A DNA stretch of 64,000 nucleotides, from contig NC_135381.1 in the NCBI RefSeq assembly GCF_049243985.1, forward strand, positions 26,708,345-26,772,344, written 5' to 3'. The stretch's first letter is position 1. Each line of letters starts with the position of its first letter. Positions 22,965 through 34,055 of this stretch are shown piece after piece. The DNA comes from Paroedura picta. Lineage: Eukaryota > Chordata > Lepidosauria > Squamata > Gekkonidae. A program made the translations under genes and the position numbers. The notes under the pieces were generated by a model that was not told the DNA's origin, ran no database searches, and saw only the letters and a list, made by a program, of their open reading frames with translations.

Positions 22965-23205
22965 CATACAAATAAAACTTTGTTGGTCTTAACAGGCAGG
23001 CTGGACTCCCAACTTCCTTCGGTTTCATCAGAGTCCCAGGGGTAGTCAAACTGCGGCTCTCCAGATGTCCATGGACTACAATTCCCATGAGCCCCTGCCA
23101 AAAAATGCTGGCATGGGCTCATGGGAATTGTAGTCCATGGACATCTGGAGGGCCGCAGTTTGGTTACCCCTGCTCCAGACCAACATGGCTACACACTGGA
23201 ATCCA
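22965..23205. repeat. Unnamed TTGGTCTTAA repeat split by a hAT MITE
   Basis: AAAACTTTGTTGGTCTTAAC at about 22975 and CCAGACCAACATGGCTACAC at about 23176 belong to the family described at 46842-47074. A foldback hAT element lies between them. Confidence 0.5.
23037..23172. mobile_element. Foldback hAT MITE
   Basis: CAGGGGTAGTCAAACTGCGG at the left and its near-inverse ending TTGGTTACCCCTG at the right, with complementary halves around a short centre. No clean 8-bp duplication was found around this copy. Confidence 0.85.
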
Positions 23206-23324
23206 TCCACAAACATGCAATATTTTCTCTTAACAAATTGAACTCCGGCTGGTGTACCAGCTGTGCCCTTCTAGAGAAAATCTGATCCTGACGTTGATAC
23301 TCATGTTTTGATTTAATAACTAAG

Positions 23325-23587
23325 GCCAGGTTCAAACACGCAGGAAAACAAAGTGACAGAATAGTCTGTGCTCTGAATGGTCCTTCTTATTTCAAAGAAA
23401 CTCCACACAAATTAAAAAAAAACTGCATAGTAAGCAGAAAGGGTTTCCTCTCACTCTTTTTGCCTGCTGGGCAGATTTTCTACTTGCCAGAAGTTTTTCC
23501 ACCCTGGGGAGCCTTCTAAAATGTGATCATCCACCAGTTGCCCAAAGTCATGCAGTGTTGGCCACTTCACATGTGTGAACCAGGTCT
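23325..23587. mobile_element. Candidate MITE with inverted ends
   Basis: GGCCAGGTTCAAACACGC at the left and the inverse of GTGTGAACCAGGTCT at the right form imperfect inverted termini around about 230 bases of non-coding sequence. Confidence 0.4.
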
Positions 23588-24489
23588 AAGTCAGATTACT
23601 GCAGAGAGTTATACCTGAAGTTATACCTATGGAGAGCATTTGGAAATGCTGATTCGTCCTAAAGGCTACAGCAAGGATATCAATTGGGGGACGGGAGACA
23701 AGCATGATTTTATTTTGCTTGTGCTTAAAACCCACTTGATCCCAAGAAATAAGCAAAATGTTGGCTCTTACCTTTAAAGCCCTAAACCTCCTGGGATATG
23801 ATGGAGCCCACACCCATACACACATACTTTAATTGCCCAGCCCTGAGAAAAATGGAGGCTGCAGGACCATGGACACATCAAAATGGCACACTTAAAACAA
23901 CCATAAAATCAGGACAATAACGGCATGAGCATACTTTTTAAGCCGCATATAAGGAGCCACATAAAAAGGAGCTGGTAGGCAGAGGTGTTTTTAGTTATGT
24001 TGCATTTGCACTAAATTCACAAGAGGATACTATGTTTTATTAGCAAAAACATCCATATATATGAATTAGGACTTCCAAAGACTTTCATTTCTGTGCAGTT
24101 TTTAATTTAATGTTTACATTCCTTCTCCTTGTTCAATATGACTTGAGACACATTTCTCTGCAGGCACCCTGACCCCACGTTGCTTGATGATGGTGCAGGA
24201 AGATAATGCCAAAACCTCTAGCCTTAGTAAAGACTCCCCTGCACCTTCAGGGGAGCCCACCCTGTGGTGACAGAACACATACTTCTTATACAAACAAGCT
24301 TTCCCAGTTCAGCCTTGGATCCTGAGAGGCTGTGGCCGGCCCCATTACAGCTAAAGGTTTGACCTGCACTGAGATTCTACGCATGTTCACCTTATAAGTT
24401 CCATTTTACTCCCAGGTAATAGAGGATTTCAGTTTCAGTATGGCAGACTCCTTGCATTCATTATGATAGCAGGAAAAGTGGCCATTTAC
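23588..24489. other. KIAA1210 intron 5 remainder
   Basis: No recognised repeat, RNA or further exon. Confidence 0.4.
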
Positions 24490-24555
24490 CTGGTCATCTT
24501 CACTGTCTGTCCCACCTAAACTCAAAGAGCTATGTCGCTGAACAGGGTTGGAAGG
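24490..24555 (-). CDS. KIAA1210: KIAA1210 coding exon 5 (22 codons)
   Basis: The 66-base exon is in phase 0 at both ends, after a TTATCCTGCAG acceptor and before GTAAAT. It encodes PSNPVQRHSSLSLGGTDSED and DQ. The HSSLSLGGTDSEDD wording is typical of the serine/acidic micro-exons of this family. Its order and phase fit between exons 4 and 6. Confidence 0.85.
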
Positions 24556-25413
24556 CTGCAGGATAAAATAAGGGAGAAGGGTAAGTCAAGGGAAGCACAG
24601 CAGATGGGTAGCAGAAACTAGGAAAGTGATGAGAAATGCCCAAGGGGGGAGCAGGAGGGGTCCACACAGCATCTCCCTTGGCTACACACACATTCATAGA
24701 GGAGACAACGTTCATTTGTAGCAGCAAAACAACCTCCATTACGGTGGGTAGGGTGGGGTGTCCATATACAAGGCCAGAGCAGTAAATGTAAGTGTTAAAT
24801 TTATAGATTGGTCATTGAGACTTCCCCACAACCTTAGTGTGAGGTGTCAAAATGGCTACCAGCTGCAGGCATGGTGTTGGGGAGGATGGATCCCAAGCTC
24901 ATGTAAACAACAACTATGGCACAGAAGCAGATCTGAAAGGGGCCTGCCTATATACTTGCACAATGCAACAGAAATCCTCAGAAGTCCCCACAATCTGCAA
25001 TGGCCTCAAGGACTGTTAGACTCAGCTATTGTCAAGAAGGCCAGAAGGTGGTATGGGCTGCTGATGACCTCTTCTTTCAATAGCTCCAGCTTTGACTTTC
25101 ATGTAAAAACAGAAACAAAGAAAACTTCTATATATTTCGAATGCTATGTTTGGAAGTGTGCAGGCAAAGCAGTTGCAGAAGGCCGTGGAGTGGCTGGATA
25201 ACATTACCAGTGGTCAGATGCACTTCTGTCCCCTGTATATCTGGTACTTAAATTTTAACAATTTTATTCAAGACCACTAACACAGACCACGGATGGGCTA
25301 GCGACAGCCATGCATGGTAAGCTGATGCTTGTGACTGTTTCACAAGCCTAGAAATACTATGGGGCTGCCTCACTGTCCTGCCCGCATCAACAAGGAAACT
25401 GTAACATACATAC

Positions 25414-25572
25414 CTTACTGGTAGAGGAAGTCAGGACATCATGGAGACTGGAGATTTCTGGAGGGCTTCTGGGTAAGCCATCATCTTCTGAAATGGCACC
25501 TGCATCTTCTGTTTTCTTGCTAGCAATGCCTATAGGTGGCGACCTGAGATGCAGAGTCTGTTGGAACTGAAG
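25414..25572 (-). CDS. KIAA1210: KIAA1210 coding exon 4
   Basis: The exon has 53 codons in phase 0, after a CACCCAACAG acceptor and before GTATGTA. The translation LQFQQTLHLRSPPIGIASKK then TEDAGAISEDDGLPRSPPEI aligns with CRACD LGKNIKFGQRPPNAIPMKK and the following SGDASSEEDFVLTSPMEI. An alternative acceptor (CTTCAG) six bases downstream would remove only two residues; the upstream one gives the better family alignment. Confidence 0.9.
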
Positions 25573-26706
25573 CTGTTGGGTGGAAGGAAGGAAAGGAATT
25601 AAAACACATGGACTTGGGGGGGGGGGGGACGACCATTCATGGAGGGAATGGCCTTCAGCTTCCATGCCATTCTTGCAAATTCACTGCTCTGCTGCAAGGT
25701 TTGGGGAGCGTGTTACAATACAACACGGAAAAAACAGGCGGTTCTGAATAAGTGTACCAACAGAAAAAAGAGAGAACCTGTCCCAGGCTATCAAAATCCG
25801 TATACAGTATAATATTTATACAATACACATCAATAAGATATTGAATCAAACATCAAAAATGTGTCTTATCTCTATTTTAATTATGAATGAAGCAACCAAA
25901 ACAGACTTTAGATTTCTGCTGTTTTCAATGTTGAATTTTCATCAGTTTGTTTCCCAAGTACATAAAATTACAGTAACAGTCAGTGTAAATTCCATCATGG
26001 TACATAAATTGGCAAACCCAATTTATAAAAGAAGCATGCCTCCTATGATTGTCAGATGGAGTAAATGTATTGTGCTGTGCAACTTTAAAGTCTTTCCTAC
26101 AAAAATATGCAAGCTTGGCCAATTTAGAGCCCAGGGACCTGAGTGGAAATAAACTATTTGTCCAGGGCTTCAGGTACATATCATAAGTTACATTTCTACT
26201 CCACTTGCCTACTATGGATCTCAAGATAATGTGCCCAATCATCATAGAAGTCTCCCATCAGATGTTAATCAGATTCAGACATGATTAGCTATATTATGTA
26301 CCTTCTGAAAATAAAGCAAAGGAAGGTCCTCACAATATCTACCATGGGTTCATTACATCTTTTCAATAAGCCTTGGAAGGCATCCAAAGACTGGAAACAT
26401 AACCACTCTAATGGGTGGAAGTTGAAAGAGTTCTGTACAATTTCAGATACACCATTCTCTTTCAAAGGTGGCACCACAATGGAAAGATTCCATCCTGACT
26501 TTTGCTGCACCAAAATGATCTCATGATCTATAAGATTCAAAACTCCAAGCTTATGTGGTGAGTCAAAAGCCTCCCAGAAAAATTGCCCAAATAAATTAGA
26601 GAGTTTTGGGTTAAAAGGTAGTTAATTGATAATAAGATTAAAAAAAAGAGAAGCCATCAACAGAACCAGAAACACATGCCCTCCAGAAGACCTGAATCCC
26701 TCATAC
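25573..26706. other. KIAA1210 intron 3
   Basis: A poly-G/poly-C patch lies near 25617-25628. Otherwise nothing recognised. Confidence 0.4.
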
Positions 26707-26833
26707 CTGCAAAGCTTTGACTTTCCCCTGAAGGTTCTCCTGTGAGGATGTTTTGCAAGCTGTAACTGGTGGTGATTCAAAGATGAAAACACTGTCGTGT
26801 GATAAGGCTTTATTTCCCATGATTCCTTTGGAT
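26707..26833 (-). CDS. KIAA1210: KIAA1210 coding exon 3
   Basis: The exon starts after a TTTTCCTTTCAG acceptor with one base that completes the glycine codon left by exon 2, followed by 42 codons and a GTATGAG donor. It encodes SKGIMGNKALSHDSVFIFES, then a short variable part, and SSQENLQGKVKALQ. CRACD and CRACDL begin at the equivalent MGTRAFSHDSIF and continue SQDNILGKVKTLQ. The internal ATG could therefore serve as an alternative start, as in the paralogues, but the in-frame upstream exons argue that it is internal in the long form. Confidence 0.93.
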
Positions 26834-27176
26834 CTGAAAGGAAAACTTGGTTCGTCAGCAGATGAAATGCCCTTCCACCCCCATACTGAGCTCCCAGAAG
26901 AAATCAGGACCCTGCTGGATCTCAAGCAGTTCTGCAGATGGATCTGTTCCACCAGGCCTATGGTCAAGGTCTATAATAACATCCATCAAGATAGCTGGCA
27001 TTGCTTGGCAAGAGGAGGAGAAAGATCACCTCCCTGCTAGAGGACTTCCCTGTCTGGAATGTTTAATGGGGTTCTGTGTATAACTGTACTTGTTTTAATA
27101 ATTTTGATTTTTTGTTGTCATCTGCCCTGAGCAGTTCAAAAGGGAAGGCTAAAAAAAAAAATTATATTATTATTAT

Positions 27177-27385
27177 GTTATAAGCTTACTGACCTTGGTT
27201 CAAAACCTCACTCTGCCATGAAAGCTTGCTGGGTGACCTTGGGTCAGTCACATACTCTCAGCCTAACTTTCTACACCGTGTTGTGGTGAAGATACAATGG
27301 AGGAGAGGGGAACTATCTAGGCTGCTTTCAGGTCTTCAACGGGGAGCAAGGTAGGACTTAAAGGAAGTAAATAAGTAAATCTGAA
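27177..27385 (+). repeat. tRNA-derived SINE, decayed
   Basis: Recognised from the GGTTCAAAACCTCACTCTGC box and the GCTTGCTGGGTGACCTTGGG block in KIAA1210 intron 2. Confidence 0.55.
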
Positions 27386-27526
27386 TCTATGTCTCCCCTG
27401 CCTAAATCCAACAAGTTAGCCATTCCTACCTAGCTGCTATTTACATTGTTACACTGAGCTTCCAGCATCTTACGGTTTTCCCTTTCTGAGTGGGGGTTTG
27501 TAAAACAGTGCAGTTTGGAGTAGCTA

Positions 27527-27702
27527 TGTTAGTCTTCCCAAAATAAAACAAAATCTAGTGGCACCTAAGCATTCTCCAATACAGTTTTCCAAAATCTACA
27601 TGATGAAGTGAGCTCCACCAACCCATGAAAGCTCATACTGGCATACTGCGGTTCATTCGTCAAGGTACCACTAGATTTTTGTTTTGTTTTGGGAGACTGA
27701 GC
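27527..27702. repeat. Palindrome-like unnamed repeat
   Basis: CAAAATAAAACAAAATCTAG near 27540 is repeated in inverse as CTAGATTTTTGTTTTGTTTTG near 27670, with the AGTGGCACCT and GGTACCACT blocks between. It appears to be a divergent member of the family at 46842-47074. Confidence 0.45.
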
Positions 27703-28313
27703 CCTGTTGAGCACTATAACTGCTGCACCAAACTGACTCCAGTATACTTTGTAGAAATATTCCTTAAACTTCAACTCATGTATAATGGAAAAGCCAAGAG
27801 GCTCCCACAGTGCAGTTTGCAAAAATATTATGCAAACAAAGGCAACACTGTGTGCATCTCCGCCACTCATAAATCTAATTCAAGTACAACATTTGAACTG
27901 GGAAAACTTTTTACTTAAAAGCTGGTAGAACTCAAGTGAGGGAGGGAAGGGGGATCTCTATCTGCTCTCATGAGCAGACTATGGTACGCGCTCAGGGAAT
28001 TACATGAGTCATATTTTCATTGCCTATGGAAGCAAAAAGAAAAAAGAAAAACCGCATGCTAATTAGTCCAGTTTGGATGGATTTCAAAGAGTGGACAGTC
28101 AAAGCCTGTCACTCAGCACTGCTGTGATCTGAAATAGCCACAGAGGGACAAGACTTGCTATCCGGGAGGCGTGTTGCAAATGGGAAAAGGGGAAATTCCT
28201 GACATTCCAGCAATGGCAGCAGGAGTTGTTTTCGCAGCAGCAACTTGAATGAAATATGCTGCTCTGGGACAGTCCCTGCCTTTTAACCTGTTGGTGCAAG
28301 ATGGCTACTTTAC

Positions 28314-28485
28314 CCGGGCTCTGCTGGTAAATGCAGCATGCTGGCGTTGAGGTGAGGCGTGCTGATGTCACCACTCGAGTGGCTCGGCTTCAGTGTGCTC
28401 TCGGCCCCTGGAGAGGACGGCTCTCTCTTCTTCTTCTTTTTGGCAAAGAAGTTCTTGAAAGTCTGAAACTTGGATTTTTTCTTTC
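28314..28485 (-). CDS. KIAA1210: KIAA1210 coding exon 2
   Basis: After a TTTTGCAG acceptor, two bases complete a glycine codon, then 56 codons and two bases precede a GTAAAG donor. The exon encodes KKKSKFQTFKNFFAKKKKKR then a serine-rich tail ending HLPAEP. The basic block is nearly identical to the N-terminal KKKSKFQTFKNFFGKKKKK of CRACDL long isoforms. Its amphipathic, lysine-rich character suggests membrane or actin contact, although that is inference. Confidence 0.92.
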
Positions 28486-28851
28486 CTGCAAAAGGAAGGG
28501 GGCAGGAGTACTTTGCCAAAGGAGTTTATCAACACTATCTACCGTTGTAAATTACAGTCAGAAAATGATTGAGAGGCCTGTACTAAGATTAAGTTGCACA
28601 CTTTAGAGAGCAATCCTAAACAGGTCTACTCAGGCCTATTCAATGGGGCTTACTCCCAGGAAAGTGCTATTAGGACTGCACAGTGGGGGCGCTTCAGTAC
28701 AACTGTGAAGTACCACTTTAGCTCTGCAAAATGAAAAAAAAACAGACATTTTGCTCTAGACCTGCATTAAGAACACCTTATAATCATGGACTTTTCTTTA
28801 AACAGGCACACCAGTTGTGAAAGGGATGGTAATGACAAGACAACCTGCAAA

Positions 28852-29202
28852 GGCCAGTGTTTGTCTCTTGTGGCCCTACCTTGCATACCCAGGGGATTGC
28901 TGATCGCTACTGTGGGATGGTAGGTGAATTTTCTCCAAGCCAGGCTGGATTTGGGGGATGTTTCATGAAGGGATCACTTGGGCATGAAATTGGGGTCACT
29001 GTGGGTAGGCAGGTAGTTGTGAGTTCATGCACTGTTGGACTAGATCAGGGGTACTCAACCTGTGGTCCTCCAGATGTTCATGGACAATGCTGGCAGGGGC
29101 TCATGGGAATTGTAGTCCATGGACATCTGGAGGACCACAGGTTGACTACCCCTGGACTAGATGACCCTGGAGGTCCCTTCCAACTCTATGATTTTATTCT
29201 AT
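28852..29202 (+). repeat. CR1 LINE 3' end, split by a hAT MITE
   Basis: CR1 3' UTR wording (GGGTCACTGTGGGTAGGCAG, TTGGACTAGAT) is broken at 29046 and resumes GACTAGATGACCCTGGAGG before a TTCTATG tail. Confidence 0.8.
29046..29154. mobile_element. Foldback hAT MITE with perfect 8-bp target duplication
   Basis: CAGGGGTACTCAACCTG to its inverse ending GACTACCCCTG. GACTAGAT flanks both sides (29038-29045, 29155-29162), the target being CR1 sequence. The left half is shortened relative to the right, so the hairpin is asymmetric. Confidence 0.9.
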
Positions 29203-29289
29203 GAAAAGCGGACACTGCTAGCTTTCTGCGGGACCAGTGGGTGTGCTGCTGGCTTTCCATGAGAACTGGTTTCCCTTGAAAAAATTATG

Positions 29290-29500
29290 GTTTTACTTAT
29301 TATTTATTACACTTATACCTCACCTTTCTTCCCAATGGGGACTCAAAGCACCTCCTATATTTCTCCTCCATCTTAATCTCACAACAACCCTGTATGGTAT
29401 GTTAAATTGGCTATGTGTGATTAGACTAAGTGAGCTTCCAGGGCAGAAATGGGGATTTGAGCCTGAGTCTCTCAAATCCTAGTCTAACATGCTAATATCA
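29290..29500 (-). repeat. tRNA-derived SINE, minus strand, decayed
   Basis: TACCTCACCTTTCTTCCCAA near the left and GATTTGAGCCTGAGTCTC near the right are the inverse of the SINE 3' and B-box regions. Confidence 0.6.
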
Positions 29501-30339
29501 AGTTGACTCCTATGTGAACAATGAATAATGAACACATTCTGGATGTTGACCTACTCCCCATCCTCCGTGTTCAACTTGCCTATCTGTAAATGAACAGACG
29601 CTATAAAGGCATTGTCTCACTAGATGCGCTGTGATGCACACATCTGGGAAACAAAGAAGTCCTGAGGTTAGTGGTGCCTGCTTCGACACATATTCTATTA
29701 TTTGCCCAATGTAGGCTGAACAGGGAGGCAGCTGACATAATTGAGACCCACAACTGGAGAACTTTGTAAACAAAGCACCATTTCAGTGAGTGTTTGTCTC
29801 CAACACCCTCCCCTATAACTTTGTCACCAGTGCTTTCATTCTACCATGCCATTATGTGCGGCAGGAGAAGAGAGCACTAACGTCCACTGCACAGTGGACA
29901 CTTTGAGAACAGAACAATAACTCTAGAGTGCAACTGAGCCTTTCTCCGCTCTGCTGGAGGAGGGGGGGGGATGCTAGTCACAACCCAGGTGCTCAGAATG
30001 ACTTTTAATGCATTTTAATGCAGACAGTGGCTGCATTATGGTCACACAATGGGCCCCAGACAACAAAATACAGAAAAAGGGAAAGTGAGGCTTTCTCACC
30101 AGATTGCTCATAAATATGCATGTTTTTGTGCTACATGGAACTCAAAATTATAACATTCCGGGCAAGAAATGCATTTTTGCAGTTGCATTTATGGTGTAGT
30201 TATGCTCACTAAGGAGCCTGGACTGACCAAAGCTCCCTGGCTATGGAGCATCTGGAGACACTTGAGTTCTTTCAAATGGTTTTCAGATGTTGACAGAAGA
30301 GATAGGAGAGGCTAATTTGGCTAAGGTAAAGCTTTGGAG
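29501..30339. other. KIAA1210 intron 1, nothing recognised
   Basis: No repeat family, exon or RNA recognised. Confidence 0.4.
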
Positions 30340-30344
30340 AGAAA

Positions 30345-30570
30345 GCGCTCTCCTTCTGTGGGACAGCCAGCAGCAGGCTAGAATCTGAGAGATCCAGGTT
30401 CAAATTCCCCTATCAGGGAAGCTTGCTGGGTGACTTTAGGCTGAGTATGTGTGACTGTCCCAATCTACCTCACAGGGTTATTGAGATGATAAAATGGAGA
30501 AGATGAAGATGTATGCAATTTTGAGTCCCCATTGGTAGAAAAGCGGGGTACAAAGGAAGCAAATCAATTA
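30345..30570 (+). repeat. tRNA-derived SINE, decayed
   Basis: GATCCAGGTTCAAATTCCCC and AGCTTGCTGGGTGACTTTAG identify the family; the tail is GTAGAAAAGCGGGGTAC. Confidence 0.6.
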
Positions 30571-30590
30571 AATTAAGGCAGATGGGAAAA

Positions 30591-30775
30591 TCCAGCTGCT
30601 GCTGGCAGCGCCCTCCAGCGGGCGACAGTAAGTCAGGGGCACCAGTGGGAAAGCAAGTAAAGCAGGAGCTCAGGTGGCAGCGATGGCCCTTGGCAAAAGA
30701 CTATCCCCCCCCGGGCCTCAGTAAAATTGTCAAGTGTTGACCGGTCCCCAGTGATAAAAAGGTTGGGGACCACTG
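30591..30775 (+). mobile_element. hAT-like MITE (CAGTGGTCC family), right half
   Basis: The GC-rich core and right end (TTGACCGGTCCCCAGTG, then GGTTGGGGACCACTG) match the element at 13448-13800. The left terminus is missing. Confidence 0.7.
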
Positions 30776-31559
30776 CTCTAGAGAACTGGATGAGCCAACA
30801 GCTTCCTGAGAATTAAAAGCACTCCCTGCAATAACTGACAAGGCTAGATCTCTCATTTTCTAAGATTTATTTTATTCAATTTCAAGACAATTAACTTTAA
30901 ACATGACAAATGGCCTTTTATTTTGTTGCTAGCTATACTGCATTGATTCAAGCGCCCAATCTCATCATAAGATGTCTCACTGTGCGCCTGAGGGCAAGTA
31001 TCTTATCTGGCTACTACTTTTTAACAAGGGCCAAGTTTTGAACTGAACAGGGGCCCTGCCCTATTGCTTCCTCATGAGGCAATACTCAGTGCTCTTTAGC
31101 CCCTTTCTCCCTAGCCTAAAAAGCACCAAATACTCTCTCAGATCGATTTCTGCACAGGCAGAAAAAGCCGGGAGAGCAGTCATATGGCAGTGGGGCTAAT
31201 CCCCGCTTCCACATGACGACGACACCGGTGCAGGCCTCTCCTGGGCCCAGCACATGTCTCCGTTGCTCCGCTTAAGAGAATGTGGATATTTCCCACATTA
31301 CCTTAAGAACTCCAGGGGCCAATGGGGCCTAGCCCAGTGGAGGCCCGTGTAGATGCAGAAGACTGGGAGGGGGTAGGCCCAGAGGGAACAGAAAATACCC
31401 CACTCAACTCCGCAGTACTTCACAGCACCATGGGGCTCAATGGGGCGTGTTTGTTTTCTTTTGCAGGATGGGCAAAAAGACCCCATCATCCCTGCCACCA
31501 CCACCACCACCACCCCTTGAGCAGCCGAACTGTTCCACCCCAGTTGAGTCCGTTTAGAC

Positions 31560-31755
31560 CAGTGGTCCCCAACCCGCGGGCCGCTTCTTACTGCAGGAGG
31601 GGGGGAAAGGGAATCAGGGGCGTGCCCGCGCATCGCGCATGCGTGGCTGGGCCGCACATGCGCCATGTGTGGCTGAAATTGCGCATGCGTGACACTTTTC
31701 CCAGGCGGGCAGTTGCCCTGCTGGTCCCCAGCCTCAAAAGGGTTGGGGACCACTG
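31560..31755 (+). mobile_element. hAT-like MITE with CpG-rich core
   Basis: CAGTGGTCCCCAACCC at the left and GGGTTGGGGACCACTG at the right form inverted termini. The flanks GTTTAGAC and GTTTGGAC match at seven of eight positions, an aged 8-bp hAT target duplication. The core holds several GCGCATGCG-like motifs. Confidence 0.85.
31634..31690 (+). promoter_or_regulatory. Cluster of NRF1-like motifs inside a hAT element
   Basis: CGCGCATGCG at 31634-31643, GCACATGCGC near 31654 and GCGCATGCG at 31681-31689 resemble the NRF1 consensus GCGCATGCGC. Whether they are bound is unknown; they sit in intron 1 of KIAA1210. Confidence 0.4.
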
Positions 31756-31981
31756 GTTTGGACGCATAAATTTGGGGCAAACCAGGTCTACCACCAAAAT
31801 GTGTCCCTCATGGGAGTGGTTTTGTTGATGCAGAATCGCCCTCAGAGATAATGAATTCTAATAATAAGTCAAACTGAGAAAAAGAAAAAGCATACGTTAG
31901 TGAGTGATTGAGGGGCATGAGAACACTTGCAGAGACTGTTGCTGGTCTCTCTGAAGGAGGAGAGTGTTGGAGCTCTTAGCT

Positions 31982-32214
31982 TACAGTATTTGCTGGCATA
32001 TAAGACTACTTTTTTCCCATGAAAAACATGCCTCCAAGTGGGGGGATTGTCCTATACGCCGGGTACACTTCAGTTGGGATAGACATAGCTGCCCATAGTG
32101 GCCCATAGTACTGTAATGTAATGTAACATACTCGATATTTTGAGTGGAAATGTTGGGGGGTCGTCTTATACGCCTAGTCGTCTTATACGCCGGCAAATAC
32201 GGTACGTATGAGAG
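31982..32214. mobile_element. MITE with TATTTGC...TATAAGAC inverted ends
   Basis: TACAGTATTTGCTGGCATAT at the left and the inverse of ATACGCCGGCAAATACGGTA at the right form 25-30 bp inverted ends, with an internal copy of CGTCTTATACGCC. TA at both outer edges suggests a Tc1/mariner-type target, although the superfamily is not proven. Confidence 0.65.
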
Positions 32215-32356
32215 TAACTGAAACAAGTAACAAGGGCAAGTTGGATTAAAGGCTACACTGTACTGGCCAGACTGGTCCTCCAACTCTTAGACTAGGAAAA
32301 CTTCAAAATAGCCACCTCACAGTTATAACACATTTACTCCCTGGAAAACTGCTCAC

Positions 32357-32408
32357 CCGTTTCTTCATCCTCGAGAGGCTCTAGGATATCTACTGGTCCA
32401 GTCGCCAT
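32357..32408 (-). CDS. KIAA1210: KIAA1210 coding exon 1 (start codon)
   Basis: The exon begins at about 32418 after a CTTTTCAG acceptor, with ten non-coding bases before ATG at 32408-32406. It encodes MATGPVDILEPLEDEET and one base of the next glycine codon, ending at a GTGAGC donor. The phase joins exactly to the KKKSKFQTFKNFF exon. Family long isoforms also have a short acidic N-terminus just before that basic block. No upstream in-frame exon was recognised. Confidence 0.82.
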
Positions 32409-32822
32409 GATGCAGTCGCTGAAAAGCCCAAGTTTAAATAGCTGGTTAAAGTTAATGCAGTCTACTATCTGGTACTAGCTAGAGGAGGACTTTAATAATC
32501 AGAATTAATCAGCAGAAATGCTCTCTAAAGCGCTCCTACAGAAATGTGCATACTAAGCAGGGAGGGAGGGAAAGGGATTTTTCAGATATTTTTGTACTCA
32601 AGCCAAATGGATTCTTCCTCACTCTTCAACAACACCCCATTCTGCAGCCAAAACTAACAAACAGTCTTACTTCTCCAGAAGACATTTCCCACTTCTCAGG
32701 AAATTGGGATCAATGTTTGCATTAAAGGAAGGAACTCATGAAATGATTAGGTTGTTGTTTTTTGAACGGTGAGTGGAAGAACTTGCAGGTCTTAATTTAT
32801 ATTTGTGCTCTAGATTCTAAAA

Positions 32823-32871
32823 CAGGGATAGTCAAACTGCGGCCCTCCAGATGTCCATGAACTACAATTCC
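32823..32871 (+). repeat. Foldback hAT MITE, left arm only
   Basis: CAGGGATAGTCAAACTGCGG and the following arm match the complete copies, but the element stops before the centre and has no right end. Confidence 0.7.
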
Positions 32872-34055
32872 TTGACACAGGGATATAACAGTAATTCTGC
32901 ACCAAAATAACCTGCCTCCTATGGCAACAACCACTATATCCAGCCAACTGGAAACACGGTGCAAATTCTGCCTCATTTATCTTACTTTGCATGAGTTATT
33001 CTTCAATTTAAATGGCTTGAATCATTTATTTTATTTCTGCTGTTCTTGAGGGGAGAGGAACTAGAGGCTGATCCAGTTGCCTCTTCGGCTTCTCTAAATC
33101 CACCACATTTTGCTTATACAATCTGGTGCTGGACTTTGCCATCGATAAAGCCAGAAGCTTTTCTTTCTTTCAACAAAAGCTGATCTTCTCAAAAAATTGA
33201 ATTTTGCACCAGTACCGCAATCTGCAGTTGTCCTTGCAGAAATGCCAGACATAAAAAAACCCCAAACTATAGTCACATTCTGTACAGGGATAAGGTCAGG
33301 TTGCCCGGTGTTTTCCTTATAGATGCGCATAAAATAAGAATGGTACTGAGGAAGTCTAGCTTAGCAGCCAAGTAACCAATAAAAGTATTCTGTTAGGATC
33401 ATGACAGGGTCACATATTCCCTGAAGCCTGCTTGTTTAAAAGCAATTCACATTTGGCCAGCTGTTTTGGAAATGCTTTGCACTCTTATTGTTGGCATGTC
33501 TTTGTGTATTTGTGTGAGCAAAACAAAACCTAATGGAAAACAGCTGCTTTTGTGGGATTTCCCCCCCCCCAAAAAAAAATGCAATGGGAGGAAATGCTTT
33601 TCATACGAGTACACAGGCTTAGTGAAGGAAGCCAAAGAGAATGAATGAGAGGGCAAACAACTTGAGTGAAAGAAATAAAAATATATAGATTGGCAAGTAA
33701 CCCTGGAGCAAAGGAAACAAATGCCTCTTTGAGCTACTGAGCTTGAATTTCAGACAGGCTGCCTTCCTGACTTCAGGCGGCCTGCCGTTCCCCCCATTTG
33801 CACACACATCTTCCTCTATTAAATCCAAATCACAGAACAGGCATTAGGAAATCCATGCATCACAAAGAGACAGTCATGCCTCTCAAAGGAACATAACTCT
33901 CTGGCAGAGTGGACACCATCTGCCTGCTCAGAGACCAGAATGTCCACTGTGGTCAGTGATGGAGAATCCACAGTGAATCACTAGTCTGGACTTTCCACAC
34001 CAGGAGAGGCACCTCAAGGGAGCCACCGACATTGCTGGCCACCAAGCATAACTTT
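32872..34055. other. KIAA1210 intron (5' UTR intron), nothing recognised
   Basis: No exon, RNA or known repeat is evident in about 1.2 kb. Confidence 0.4.

Larger units (their letters stand above)
31137..31848 (+). mobile_element. Unclassified DNA-transposon-like repeat
   Basis: The ends CAGATCGATTTCTGCAC and the inverse of ATGCAGAATCGCCCTCAG are roughly inverted. The GC-rich left part recurs at 18655-18875. A hAT element is inserted at 31560-31755. Overlapping open frames on both strands are chance products of base composition. Confidence 0.4.

Noticed and set aside
24758-25201. 147-codon plus-strand open frame in KIAA1210 intron 4
   Set aside because: No recognisable family, no splice or promoter context, antisense to an intron.
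31298-31828. 160- and 168-codon open frames on opposite strands
   Set aside because: Both run through repeat sequence including a hAT insertion; no protein resemblance.
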